A stretch of DNA of 64,000 bases, from the NCBI GenBank assembly GCA_964588305.1, contig CAZPOP010000002.1, positions 131,898 to 195,897 on the forward strand, given 5' to 3'. The translations under genes and the position numbers were made by a program. Shown here one piece after another: positions 42,697 through 52,242 of the stretch. Under the pieces are notes generated by a model. The model was given only the letters and a program-made list of their open reading frames with translations, was not told the DNA's origin and searched no databases. Position 1 is the first letter of the stretch. Each line of letters begins with the position of its first letter. Origin of the DNA: SM1-73 sp964588305 (GTDB taxonomy: Bacteria > Zixibacteria > MSB-5A5 > SM1-73).

Positions 42697-45498
42697 ATGG
42701 GACTATCTGGAATCTTAATTACTATCCTTATCACCGTGTTTGGGGGTTGGTTTGTATTAAAGTATAGGCCAAAGCATGTTATTGCCTTTTGCAAAAAATG
42801 CGCGGCCGCAGTTTATTATGCCCTCAAAACACCTGCCTTTTGTATCAGTTTCCTTGTTGTAGTACTTGTAACAGCCGCCTATCTAATGGTGTTTAGAGAT
42901 CTTATCTCGCCGGAAGATAAACTGGTAGTCGCGATCGCTAATTTCTATCAAATGAGTGGCACGGAAAGGGAAGAAAACAACCGTTTGCTTAATCGCTTAA
43001 GTCTCGAATTAAAAAAGCACCGAGAGGAGATAAATCTAATAGACACGCTTTGTGCAACGAACGACTCTTCGGAAGCAAGAGAGATGGGCAAAAAGATGGG
43101 GGCACACGTTGTGATCTGGGGCATGATAGAGAAAACGCGAGTGGAAGCAGAAATCGAACCACACATAGCCATATGCCGACCGTTCAAACAGGTCCAGTTA
43201 AAAGCAAGGGAACTGAGCACTGAATCTAGAGTATCAATTGGGGAGTTGGAGAAAATTGACTTTGCGAAGAGAAAGGCTGCCGAGATTGCAGATGTTGTCA
43301 TGTTTATATTAGGATTTGCGAAGTACAAACTCGAAGATTATAAAAGTGCGCTAAAAATATTTCAAGAAAGAATTGCTGAGAAAGATGCCGATGTCTGGTT
43401 CGGTATTGGGAATTGTTGTTACTATCTTTACCGTCCCAAGTACGAAAAAGCGTTAGCGGCCTATTGCAAGGCCATCGAGCTTGATTCTGCTTGCGCCAAA
43501 GCGTACTGTAATATTGGTAACATTTTTTTAGAATCCAAAAAGTTCACTGAAGCAATGGAGAAGTTCAAAGAAGGGATAGAAGCAGACTCTAACTTCAGCA
43601 ATGCTTATTGCAGCTGGGGCGTGGCCCTTGAGAAAACAGGTCTATTAGACCAAGCCATAGAGAAGTATGAAAAAGCTATTCAGATTGATTCCACCAATGC
43701 CGAGGCTTACAACAACTGGGGGGTAGTGCTGGGCAAGTTAGATAGCCTTGACGCAGCAGTAGAAAAATATAAAAAAGCAATACAAGTTGACCCAAAAAAT
43801 GTGATCGCTTATTTCAACTTGGGCAATACTCTTCTCCACCAGGAAAAATTCGAGAAGGCTGAGGAGAACTATAAAAAAGCTACGGACATTGAGCCAGATT
43901 ACGCTGGCGCATATTGCAACTGGGGTGTGACGCTTGCGAAACAGAACATGACAAACAAAGCTATAGGAAAGTATAGAAAAGCGATTCAGGCGGATTCGAC
44001 GCTGGCCACAGCTTACCTTAACTTGGGCATAGAGTTCGCCGGTGAGCAGAGATATCAGGAGGCAGTTGCCATATACCGAAAGGCTGCACGCACGGATAGC
44101 ACGCTTGCCGCCATTCCGATGCATTGGGGCGTGGCGCTCGCAGGCCTAAATCAAGACGAAGAAGCTATTCAGAAGTTCCGCGACGCTATTGCCCTTGACT
44201 CGACGGACGCCGATGCTTACTCCAATTTGGCTGTGGCTCTTGCACGCTTGGGGCGCGACCAGGAGGCGATTGCTAAACACGAGGTGGCAATCAGCATAGA
44301 ACCCGACGACTATCACATACGGTACAACTATGGAATGTTGCTCACAAAATTGGGAAGGTACGAGGACGCCGCGGCTCAGTTCCGTGAGGGCGTCCATGGG
44401 AGCCGCGGTAGTCGCGACAGTTCGGGTGTATTCTCAATGCTCGGTGTAATTCATTACAAAACCGGAAATCCTGATGCTGCTATTAGCAGTTTTCGCACCG
44501 CGACTGCTCTTGATCCGGATAATGTTGAGGCTTATCACAATTGGGGCGTGATATTGGGGGATCTTGGTGAACACGAGGAAGCGATCCAGAAGTTCAAACA
44601 CACGATCCGCTTAAGGCCTCAGTATCCAGGCGTCTACACCAATTTGGGAGCCGCCCTTGAGAAGACGGGAAGGCCCCGGCGGGCACAAAAGGCGTTTCGA
44701 AAGGCCACGAAAATCGATCCGGATGATGCCGACGCGTACCACAATTGGGGGGCCACATTGGTGAGAATGGGGGAGTTTGACAAAGCTGCTGAAAAGCTGG
44801 AAAAGGCAATCGTCCTTGATTCCACAAATGCTGTGGCGTATTGTCTTCTGGGGACGACGCTTAAGAAACTAGGTAGAGGCACTGAAGCCATTAGAATGTT
44901 CGAATATGCGATCAGGGCTGATTCCAACTACGCAGAAGCTTTCTATAACTTGGGGGTGGGGCTTGGGGAAATAGGTGAACACGAGAAAGAGATACAGAAC
45001 TACAACAAAGCACTCGAGATTAACCCACTTTTGCCTGAAGCTTATTACGCGTGGGGTGGGGCTCTCGCGCGGTCGGGTAGGTCCCTTGATGCAATTGACA
45101 AGTACAGAATCGGTATCCAGCTAAGGCCCGACTATGCCGAGGCATACCTGAATTGGGGTATCGTACTTAGGAATCTCAAGAGATACGAAGAGGCTATCCA
45201 GAAATGTGAAAAAGCAACTGAGATCCAGCCCACCTTTGCGGAAGCATATACTGAGTGGGGTATGGAATTGGGCTGCTTGGGGAAGTCAGACCAAGAAATA
45301 GAGAAGTACAAGAAGGCAATTGCGCTGAAACCCGATCTTGTTGAGCCACATGCTAACTTGGCTCTTGCATACCAGAGGATCGGCGACAAACGGGGGGCAG
45401 CGAGGGAGTATCGGATAGCTTTTAAGTTGTTTACTAAGCAAGGTAGGTACGCTGATGCGAAAAGATGCGAACGCATTTTGAAAGAATTGGTAAACTGA
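42697..45498 (+). CDS. Membrane-anchored protein with about 20 tetratricopeptide repeats
   Basis: This is a 933-residue protein. Two N-terminal membrane helices (1-23 and about 44-66) are followed by a small domain with KLVVAIANFYQ and MGKKMGAHVVIWGMIE (residues ~76-150) that resembles the N-terminal module of TolB/CsgG-like proteins. From about residue 205 to the end run roughly 20 TPR units with a strong consensus AYxNWGVxLxxLGxxEEAIxKYxKAIxLDPxx. Such solenoids bind partner proteins. The start ATG is 70 bases after ispG. Repeat regularity suggests expansion by duplication. Partner and process are unknown. Confidence 0.85.
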   Translation: MGLSGILITILITVFGGWFVLKYRPKHVIAFCKKCAAAVYYALKTPAFCISFLVVVLVTAAYLMVFRDLISPEDKLVVAIANFYQMSGTEREENNRLLNRLSLELKKHREEINLIDTLCATNDSSEAREMGKKMGAHVVIWGMIEKTRVEAEIEPHIAICRPFKQVQLKARELSTESRVSIGELEKIDFAKRKAAEIADVVMFILGFAKYKLEDYKSALKIFQERIAEKDADVWFGIGNCCYYLYRPKYEKALAAYCKAIELDSACAKAYCNIGNIFLESKKFTEAMEKFKEGIEADSNFSNAYCSWGVALEKTGLLDQAIEKYEKAIQIDSTNAEAYNNWGVVLGKLDSLDAAVEKYKKAIQVDPKNVIAYFNLGNTLLHQEKFEKAEENYKKATDIEPDYAGAYCNWGVTLAKQNMTNKAIGKYRKAIQADSTLATAYLNLGIEFAGEQRYQEAVAIYRKAARTDSTLAAIPMHWGVALAGLNQDEEAIQKFRDAIALDSTDADAYSNLAVALARLGRDQEAIAKHEVAISIEPDDYHIRYNYGMLLTKLGRYEDAAAQFREGVHGSRGSRDSSGVFSMLGVIHYKTGNPDAAISSFRTATALDPDNVEAYHNWGVILGDLGEHEEAIQKFKHTIRLRPQYPGVYTNLGAALEKTGRPRRAQKAFRKATKIDPDDADAYHNWGATLVRMGEFDKAAEKLEKAIVLDSTNAVAYCLLGTTLKKLGRGTEAIRMFEYAIRADSNYAEAFYNLGVGLGEIGEHEKEIQNYNKALEINPLLPEAYYAWGGALARSGRSLDAIDKYRIGIQLRPDYAEAYLNWGIVLRNLKRYEEAIQKCEKATEIQPTFAEAYTEWGMELGCLGKSDQEIEKYKKAIALKPDLVEPHANLALAYQRIGDKRGAAREYRIAFKLFTKQGRYADAKRCERILKELVN

Positions 45499-45738
45499 TG
45501 TGTCCTGTCAGCTGTTGATGCACCGGTATTAGGAAATGCCGGTGCTGTTCCCGGGTTTGCTTCGGGAATTCTTCCGCCTCCGGCATGAACCATGCGGTTC
45601 ATACCTTTGACGCGGTCTTGAGACCATTCCCGAAGCATCATAAATTCCGACGGTTTCGACGTATAACCGTTTAAGCAACTGGATATGCGTTGATCACCAA
45701 CATACAAGAAAAGGGATAATGAATAGAGGGCTTCAATT

Positions 45739-46782
45739 ATGCTGAAAGATATTGAAAAGCATTACACTTTTGTCGACCTGAATGGAGAAAAGCTAGACGT
45801 GGCCGGGAGGAAAGGTACAGATCAACATAAAAAGGTCTACGAAGATTTCTCCTTCGATTTCACTTCCATAATCCTGATCTCCGCGGAGAGGGGAGAGGAT
45901 ACCAGAAAATGCGTCGAAAGCATATTCGATCATACCCCTGAGCCTTTTGAGATTATAATATCCGATGTAGGATCGTCGGAGGACACAAAGACAATCTTGA
46001 CAGAGTTAAAAGGATCGAATTCAAATATTCATGTGATATGCAACACCTCAAGTACCGGGACCACGGGACAGAGAAATCAAGGAATTCATGTTTCTAAGGG
46101 AGGGCTCCTGGTATTTATGGATAACGACGTCTTAGCTCTGCCCCGTTGGTTAGAATCCCTTAAGAAGGTGATTCTAAACGATGAAAAGATTGGAGCAGTA
46201 GGAGCCAAGCTTTTGAAACCGGACGGGCTTTCTGTTTACTACTGCGGAGCCCATGCTGTTACTTTGGAAAAAGACGGGAAGATATATGGCATTGGATTGG
46301 ATAAAGGAAAAGAACTCTCTGAGCTGAGAAAAGATGACCCCATCGCCCAAGTGGAGGGTGAAGTACCGTGGTATTCGACTACCACCCTTCTTCTTAGAAG
46401 GGACGCGGTCTATAAATGTGGTGGATTCGATGATATCAGAGGGGGAAAAGGGATATTCATTGCCAATGAGGACAAGGACCTTTCTCTGGCCTTGAGAAAA
46501 GAAGGTTTCAAAATCTGGTATTGTCCTCAGGCCGAAACGATTCACAACCATGACTATTCCAAGATTGACAGGGGCGACAAATATCACAAGGCTTACAGAT
46601 TGAGGATGGATCAGATTGAGAAGGATACCTTGTATTTTATGAGAAAGTGGGATATAACTTATCTTTTGGAAGAACTTCCACATGAGGATAATACAAAGAA
46701 ATTGGTGGATGACAAGTTGACTCCTGCCACGCTCGATCTCTCATCCCTTCCTTATTCGGATGACCTTGTTACACTGAAATAG
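45739..46782 (+). CDS. Family 2 glycosyltransferase
   Basis: This 347-residue cytoplasmic protein has a GT-A fold of family GT2. The nucleotide-binding start is SIILISAERGEDTRKCVESIFDHT, the catalytic acidic motif is MDNDV (a DxD-like motif near residue 132), and the acceptor-side region has GAVGAKLL and GGFDDIRGGKGIFIANEDKDLSLALRKEG, where the ED pair is the likely base. It has no membrane helices. The sugar donor is unknown. It is preceded by 240 bases containing a hairpin (CACCGG/CCGGTG) and followed by a palindromic repeat. Confidence 0.85.
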   Translation: MLKDIEKHYTFVDLNGEKLDVAGRKGTDQHKKVYEDFSFDFTSIILISAERGEDTRKCVESIFDHTPEPFEIIISDVGSSEDTKTILTELKGSNSNIHVICNTSSTGTTGQRNQGIHVSKGGLLVFMDNDVLALPRWLESLKKVILNDEKIGAVGAKLLKPDGLSVYYCGAHAVTLEKDGKIYGIGLDKGKELSELRKDDPIAQVEGEVPWYSTTTLLLRRDAVYKCGGFDDIRGGKGIFIANEDKDLSLALRKEGFKIWYCPQAETIHNHDYSKIDRGDKYHKAYRLRMDQIEKDTLYFMRKWDITYLLEELPHEDNTKKLVDDKLTPATLDLSSLPYSDDLVTLK

Positions 46783-46795
46783 TCTCTAGAGTAAA

Positions 46796-46823
46796 GGGGG
46801 CGAATCTGTAGATTCGCCCCTAC
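46796..46823. repeat. GTAGGGG-type palindrome
   Basis: GGGGCGAATCT (46797-46807) and AGATTCGCCCC (46810-46820) form a perfect 11-base stem with a GT loop, followed by TAC. It lies between convergent genes and may also serve as a terminator stem. Confidence 0.7.
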
Positions 46824-46837
46824 GGTCTCAATCCTTG

Positions 46838-48652
46838 CTATGACTCTAACTTGCGCGTGCTTATGTAGTCATCAACTACGTCTTCCAACAAATCCAAAGG
46901 CAAACTGCCATTCTCCAGCAATGTCATGTGGAAGTCTTTTAAATCGAAATTTGGCCCAAGCTCATTTTTGGCTTTATCCCGGAGTTCTTGAATTTTGAGT
47001 CTGCCTATGGTGTACGAGCAAGCCTGGCCCGGCCATACTATGTACCGGTCGATTTCGTTGACAGAGCTCCACCCCAGATTATCCTGCATGTATTTTGCCG
47101 CCTGCTGTTTGGTCCATCTTTTGTGGTGAATGCCCGCATCTACCACAATCCGCACTGCCCGGAAAAGCTGCGAATTGAGTTCTGCTATCCGGGAATAGAC
47201 GTCCGGCAGCCAGCCCAGTTCCATCGCCAGGTTCTGGACATACATGGCCCATCCTTCGCCGAACCCTGATATGAAGTACAGGTTCTTGAACATCCGATTC
47301 TGGGTTAACTCCTGCTGAAGTGCGATTTGATAATGATGCCCGGGAACGGTTTCATGATAGGTTAGAGAACGCATACCGGGCTTGGCCATGGTATACGTCA
47401 TGTTGACATAAAACGTCGCCTTTCTCTTTCCATCCACAGATGCCGGCTCGTAATAGGTCAATCCTGTCTGCTCCTTGTATTCAGGAACAGGCTGGACCGT
47501 AACCTCGGTTTTCGGTATGTATTTGAATGCTTGGGGCAGCCGCAAAAGAGCGCTGTCGAGCAGAGACTGATAATCGCTTAAGACCATCTCCCTTTTCTCT
47601 TCGCCGTCGGGATAATAGAACCTGTCCTGATTCTCGGGAGCGTCCCAGGTCGCCCGGTACTGATTCATCAACGCTCCAAAGGTGGTATCTCCGCTGACTC
47701 CCAGTGAGTCCAGAAGGACTCTGGCTTTATCCTGAAGTGATTTTGCCTCCTTCAGTCCGAGTTGAAAAACCTCCTCTGGTGTCATCCTTGCCGATGTATG
47801 AAGTTTCAGAGTGTAAGCGTAATATTCGTCTCCATCCGGCAACTTCCATACCCCGGCCAGACTGTCGGCCTCTTGCGCGGAGATCTTCACTTGATCTAGG
47901 AACTCCTGGTACGCCGGATAAATCTTGGCTTCGGTGGTCGATGCAGCCTTGCGGCATAAATCTTCTGCAGTCGCGGAGTCGACGTCGCTCAGCGATGCAA
48001 GTTTGTCTTTAAAGCCGGAATACAATATATTTGCCTCCGGCTCCGGCATTGTAAAATCATCCATGTCTGTGATGACCCTGTCGATTATGAAGGCCGGTGG
48101 TAATACGCCCTTCTTTTCCTGAACCTTGATCCGCTCTTTGACCTGATGAACTCGAATCGGAATCTTCTCCAGACGCCGTATGTAATCCTGGGCGTCCTGC
48201 AGATCTTCGATGATGTGGTATTCTGTCATCAGGTTGGCCATCTGGTTGTGCACCCCAAAGAGGTGGTCGATCTGATATCTGTGGTCGGCGAACTTCTCAC
48301 CTTCAAGCTGTACCTCCAGAAACCAGGTCAGTATCTTGGCATCGATGTTCTGGGATCGGGTAATTTTCGTAGTATCAATCGCCTTCAACTGCCCCAGATA
48401 TTTCCTTGCCAGATCGTTATTGGCCCTCATGCCGTCACCTGAGGCATCGTCGAGCCCGGCTCGATCGAAGGAATATCCGCTTTTCTTAGACAGGCCCAGC
48501 TCGGAGCCCTTCTCGGGATTAAGCATCAAATATTCCCGAAAATAATCATCGAACAGCTTCTCGATTTTGGCCGACTCCCGATTTGCAGATTGCTGGCATG
48601 CCGGAATGATGATGGCGGCCAGAAGCAGCAATGCTAAAGCTACCCGTTTCAT
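46838..48652 (-). CDS. DUF885-family lipoprotein, putative zinc peptidase
   Basis: This is 604 residues from the ATG at 48652 (GGGAGAGATC ahead of it; a 32-residue extension is rejected). The N-terminus is a lipoprotein signal with lipobox around IIPAC. DUF885 features: DYFREYLMLNPEKGSELGL near the start, and the zincin-like YHETVPGHHYQIALQQEL around residue 430, where HETxxxHH supplies likely metal ligands, followed by FISGFGEGWAMYVQNLAMELG with the third-ligand Glu region. Several family members are characterised or proposed as metallopeptidases; activity here is inference. It is probably attached to the outer or inner membrane facing the periplasm. Confidence 0.85.
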   Translation of the reverse strand: MKRVALALLLLAAIIIPACQQSANRESAKIEKLFDDYFREYLMLNPEKGSELGLSKKSGYSFDRAGLDDASGDGMRANNDLARKYLGQLKAIDTTKITRSQNIDAKILTWFLEVQLEGEKFADHRYQIDHLFGVHNQMANLMTEYHIIEDLQDAQDYIRRLEKIPIRVHQVKERIKVQEKKGVLPPAFIIDRVITDMDDFTMPEPEANILYSGFKDKLASLSDVDSATAEDLCRKAASTTEAKIYPAYQEFLDQVKISAQEADSLAGVWKLPDGDEYYAYTLKLHTSARMTPEEVFQLGLKEAKSLQDKARVLLDSLGVSGDTTFGALMNQYRATWDAPENQDRFYYPDGEEKREMVLSDYQSLLDSALLRLPQAFKYIPKTEVTVQPVPEYKEQTGLTYYEPASVDGKRKATFYVNMTYTMAKPGMRSLTYHETVPGHHYQIALQQELTQNRMFKNLYFISGFGEGWAMYVQNLAMELGWLPDVYSRIAELNSQLFRAVRIVVDAGIHHKRWTKQQAAKYMQDNLGWSSVNEIDRYIVWPGQACSYTIGRLKIQELRDKAKNELGPNFDLKDFHMTLLENGSLPLDLLEDVVDDYISTRKLES

Positions 48653-48728
48653 GATCTCTCCCTTGTTTGAATGATACATAGATCGTTTCCGAAATTCTCC
48701 TGTTTCCCTCAACTGCGAAAGATGAGAA

Positions 48729-48754
48729 GGGCGAATCTGAAGATTCACCCCTAC
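48729..48754. repeat. GTAGGGG-type palindrome, degenerate copy
   Basis: GGGCGAATCT and AGATTCACCC form a 10-base stem with one mismatch and a GA loop, followed by CTAC. It shares its stem with the copy at 46796-46823. It lies between the DUF885 gene and the end of the T9SS-tailed gene. Confidence 0.6.
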
Positions 48755-48787
48755 AACGATTCTGGCTGGTTCAATTCATCGTCGTGT

Positions 48788-50989
48788 CTATTTGAGTAAC
48801 GTCATCTTCTTGGTCTGTTTGTAATTTCCGGCAGTCAACTGATAAAAATAGATTCCGCTGACAAGATTCTTTCCCTTGTCATCGTTCCCATCCCAGGTGA
48901 CTTTATAGTTGCCTGCCTGTTTCGGCTCATCCACCAGAGTCCTGACGTGTTGTCCCAGGATGTTGTATATTTTGAGAGTGACATGGGTAAAGGGACCGTC
49001 CGCAGTGGGCAGCCCTTCGACTTCGCTCAGGACAAGTCCGCGGTCCGCTGCTTTTGTCTGCCCACTGCCTATTGTATACTGGATAATGGTGGCCGCGTTA
49101 AAGGGATTTGGATAATTCTGGAAAAGAACAAAGGTTATCGGCCTTTGGTCTTCCTCAGAATCGACCCAGGTGGTGGTATCAATGCAAAGAGTCAGCGGGA
49201 TTTCGACCGGATCAAGCAGGTGACTTTTGTCCGAACTGCTTATGGTTAGGTCGGCATGATAGACTCCCTGAGGATAAGAGAGCCGATCAAAGGTGAGGTT
49301 CAGGATTTTGCCTTCTCCTGGTTGAATTGTTCCCTTCATCGAGTCGACCGAAGCCCAGCTTGGTCTGATTTTCACCCACAAGGAATCCTCCAGATAATCT
49401 TCATTCCAGATCACTTCAAGCCCGACAGTGCCATCCTGATTTTGAGTCCCTACGGTGGCGGAAAGGGTATCGCCGAGTGCATGATATTGAAAAGCTATTT
49501 CACCATTGTCGGTAAGGATGGTTTGAAAAGTGTAGCGACCACCAGTGGCACAACGACGCATATTCAGGAAGGATATTACCGCTGAGTCGGACTCGTTTGA
49601 ATAGAAGTATATTCTGGAGCCATCGGAGAGGATCAAATCGTCCCAAAACGGAGCGACGAGATTGTAAGGTCCCCAAAGCCAGGGCAACGGTTTGTTGACA
49701 TAGCAGCCGGGAACTGAATCCATTGCATCGGTAAAGCTAATCCAGCCATTTGAGGAGATACACAGGCTGTCAAAGAGGCTTCCATAAAACGGGAAAGGAA
49801 AGCCCAGTGGGAAAAATCCGTAGTTTTCATCGTTATCGCCGGAGTCTCCAATCTCTTCCCCAAAACCTGTGATGTCTACCCAGGAATAGCCAGACCCATC
49901 CTGTAGGTTTTTGTCCGTCCAGGTATATCCGAATTTATCCGAGCCTCCCATCCAGGTTTGCTCCTGTATATCCATCTCAATATCAAAATCCAATGGCAAT
50001 CCCCCGGAATTTGTCAGAGTCAATTCCCCAAAGGCCTTGCCTTCCGAAATCAAGGTTACATCAAAGAAATTCGGGTTTATGATAAGCTCGGCCGCCTTTT
50101 TGGGAGTCGCCCAAGCCTGGTTGGATCCGTCGCTTTCGTCCTCAAGATGCCAGGAAGTAATCGTGTAAAAGTAAGTTTGGTTGTTGAGCACATTAGTATC
50201 GGCGTAATGAAACTCAGAAGAGGAAACAGAAGCGATCAAAGAGGCGTCTGATATGTAAACGCCTGAGTCGGAACGATAGATCCTGAAGCTATCCACTTCG
50301 CAGAGTTCATCTCCGTTTGTCACAATCACGGCTCGGATCATTATGTTGTAATCGTTAGGGTGCCATTCAAAATGCGGGGATTCTCTCATTCCCCAAAAAG
50401 AGTTTCCCACGTTTGAGAAACCATCAGTCCCGACCAAAGGAGACAAAGGGGTTTCCTCCAGCCAGTGAAAAACAACCCAGAAGCCCACAGAGTCGTCCAT
50501 CAACAGACTGTGCTCGACTTCCACCCACTGTCCTCCAACTCCAACGCTGTCCTCGCCGGTGGCTTGAGCCGGCACCGAATCGAGGAAGGTATTTCGCGGA
50601 ATTCCTCCGCTGTCCAAATTGACCGTGATGCAAAAAGGTGCTTGGTAGTCATAGCTTGAATCGAGATCAGCACCCTGGTAGCTTATGAAGATCTTGGATT
50701 TCAGAAGGTAGCATGGAACATCAGGCGGGATCATCTTGACCGCCAGACAATTATGATGCCACTGGGAAGATACATACATAGGATGATCCATTGAACCAGA
50801 ATCATAAGAAATCTCGGAGGTGTCGGGATCCGGCTTAAACCAGAAAAGTGGAACCTGTGCATCCTGGTCGCTGACTGCGGTTAAAAAAGAAGGAGGGAGA
50901 AGCTCGTCGGCATGTGCGTGCCAGGCAAATGATAGAATGCAAAGAAGGGCCAAGAGAAGAGGGGGTGCGAACGATTTTACTTTCACCAT
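48788..50989 (-). CDS. Secreted surface protein with T9SS-type C-terminal tail
   Basis: This 733-residue exported protein has a signal peptide of about 27 residues. There is no known catalytic domain. It carries a fibronectin-like segment (about 230-300, AVIVTNGDELCEVDSFRIYRS), an Abnormal-spindle/Ig-like strip (LIINPNFFDVTLISEGKAFGELTLTNSGG), a beta-rich module with FFPLGFPFPFYGSLFDSLCISSNGWISF as in choice-of-anchor proteins, and a C-terminal FlgD-like sorting domain (QNYPNPFNAATIIQYTI, VTLKIYNILGQHVRTLVDE, GIYFYQLTAG, KMTLLK). A repeat-derived segment of about 25 residues (DRGLVLSEVEGLPTADG) interrupts the sorting domain in frame between two of its beta strands. Likely cell-surface structural or adhesive protein. 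Confidence 0.8.
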   Translation of the reverse strand: MVKVKSFAPPLLLALLCILSFAWHAHADELLPPSFLTAVSDQDAQVPLFWFKPDPDTSEISYDSGSMDHPMYVSSQWHHNCLAVKMIPPDVPCYLLKSKIFISYQGADLDSSYDYQAPFCITVNLDSGGIPRNTFLDSVPAQATGEDSVGVGGQWVEVEHSLLMDDSVGFWVVFHWLEETPLSPLVGTDGFSNVGNSFWGMRESPHFEWHPNDYNIMIRAVIVTNGDELCEVDSFRIYRSDSGVYISDASLIASVSSSEFHYADTNVLNNQTYFYTITSWHLEDESDGSNQAWATPKKAAELIINPNFFDVTLISEGKAFGELTLTNSGGLPLDFDIEMDIQEQTWMGGSDKFGYTWTDKNLQDGSGYSWVDITGFGEEIGDSGDNDENYGFFPLGFPFPFYGSLFDSLCISSNGWISFTDAMDSVPGCYVNKPLPWLWGPYNLVAPFWDDLILSDGSRIYFYSNESDSAVISFLNMRRCATGGRYTFQTILTDNGEIAFQYHALGDTLSATVGTQNQDGTVGLEVIWNEDYLEDSLWVKIRPSWASVDSMKGTIQPGEGKILNLTFDRLSYPQGVYHADLTISSSDKSHLLDPVEIPLTLCIDTTTWVDSEEDQRPITFVLFQNYPNPFNAATIIQYTIGSGQTKAADRGLVLSEVEGLPTADGPFTHVTLKIYNILGQHVRTLVDEPKQAGNYKVTWDGNDDKGKNLVSGIYFYQLTAGNYKQTKKMTLLK
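49002..49068. repeat. Miniature inverted-repeat element inserted in frame in a coding sequence
   Basis: The 11-base ends GCAGTGGGCAG (49002-49012) and CTGCCCACTGC (49058-49068) are perfect inverted copies around a 45-base core that includes CTTCGACTTCGCTCAGGAC. In the coding strand it is read as part of the T9SS-type tail without breaking the frame. The core words recur at 15212-15262. Confidence 0.7.
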
Positions 50990-51192
50990 CCACCCAAATG
51001 AAAGTCAGACTACCCGATCCATGGTTCCCTGCCAATGGGATTGATTTCATGATATCATGCAAGCGCTAAAGAGTCAAGACATTTTCAAAAAAACATGCGC
51101 CCCGAATGCAAACCATGTTCCTTTGAGAAGGAGTATCAGAAAATATTGGAGAGAAGATGACGGGATGATTCAAAGAAGAAAGGAGGATCGGT

Positions 51193-52119
51193 TTAAACAA
51201 TCTCTAACATTCTGTCTATGGATTTTTTTGCCCGTTTGGCAATATTGGCGGGAACCTCCACCTGGTACACCATATCCTCCAGAGACCATAAGATTTTTTC
51301 TAAATTATTCAATTTCATGTTAGAACAGTCAGACAGGATACTGGCGGGGTAAAACTTCCTATTTGGGTTCTCTTTCCGCAGCCGATGGAGTATGCCGATC
51401 TCCGTCCCGATGATGAATTCCTCTGAATCGCTTTCCTTGGCGTGTCTGCAGATTCCAGAAGTGGAAAGCACCTTATCTGCCATGGCGATGACGTCCGGCG
51501 TACATTCGGGATGGACCAAGACCTCAGCCTTAGGATAGAGAGCTTTCTTCTTCAATATGTCCTCGGCTAGGATGCGCCTGTGCGTGGGACAATAACCTTC
51601 CCACAGAATCATCTTGCGATTGGCCTCTTTGGAAGTGTAGTCTCCCAGGTATTTATCCGGGATAAAAAGAATCTCCTTCTCTTTGGGGATGGCTTGAACC
51701 ACCTTGACTGCGTTGGCGGAGGTACAGCAATAGTCCGTCTCTGCTTTTATTTCTGCAGTGGTATTGATGTAGGAAACCACCACGGCACCGGGATGTTTCT
51801 TCTTCATTTCGTTTAATTGTCTCAAGGTGATCATGTTTGCCATGGCACATCCGGCATTCTTGTCCGGCATCAAGACGATTTTATTGGGAGACAGAATCTT
51901 GGCGGTTTCGGCCATGAAGTGTACTCCACAGAAGAGTATAACCTCTGCCTCGGTCGTAGCGGCCTTTTGGCTTAGATCCAAAGAGTCCCCCACGAAATCG
52001 GCAATATCCTGAACCTCTCCGATCTGGTAGTTGTGTGCCAAGAAGATGGCGTTTCGTTCTTCTTTGAGCTTCAGGATGTCATTTACCAGTTTTTCGTCTT
52101 TTGCTTCCGGACTACTCAT
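51193..52119 (-). CDS. nadA: Quinolinate synthase
   Basis: This 308-residue 4Fe-4S enzyme condenses iminoaspartate with dihydroxyacetone phosphate to quinolinate for NAD synthesis. It has the family's three internally similar domains and signatures: AHNYQIGEVQDIADFVGDSL, the cluster ligands Cys91 (DKNAGCAMA), Cys177 (EGYCPTH) and Cys265 (SDCSNM), and HPECTPDV. Length is typical. The partner nadB or aspartate dehydrogenase and nadC are not in the window. A DUF1858 gene follows upstream on the same strand with a 123-base gap. Confidence 0.95.
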   Translation of the reverse strand: MSSPEAKDEKLVNDILKLKEERNAIFLAHNYQIGEVQDIADFVGDSLDLSQKAATTEAEVILFCGVHFMAETAKILSPNKIVLMPDKNAGCAMANMITLRQLNEMKKKHPGAVVVSYINTTAEIKAETDYCCTSANAVKVVQAIPKEKEILFIPDKYLGDYTSKEANRKMILWEGYCPTHRRILAEDILKKKALYPKAEVLVHPECTPDVIAMADKVLSTSGICRHAKESDSEEFIIGTEIGILHRLRKENPNRKFYPASILSDCSNMKLNNLEKILWSLEDMVYQVEVPANIAKRAKKSIDRMLEIV

Positions 52120-52242
52120 TGTAAATCACCCCAAAAATGAGTCTTTGACCCAGACAGGCTCATGCGAGAGCTCGTCGGCTGAGACTTCCATCTGAATGCC
52201 CCGAGGAGATTGAGACGAAGCTGAAGCCTAGAATGCTGCTTC

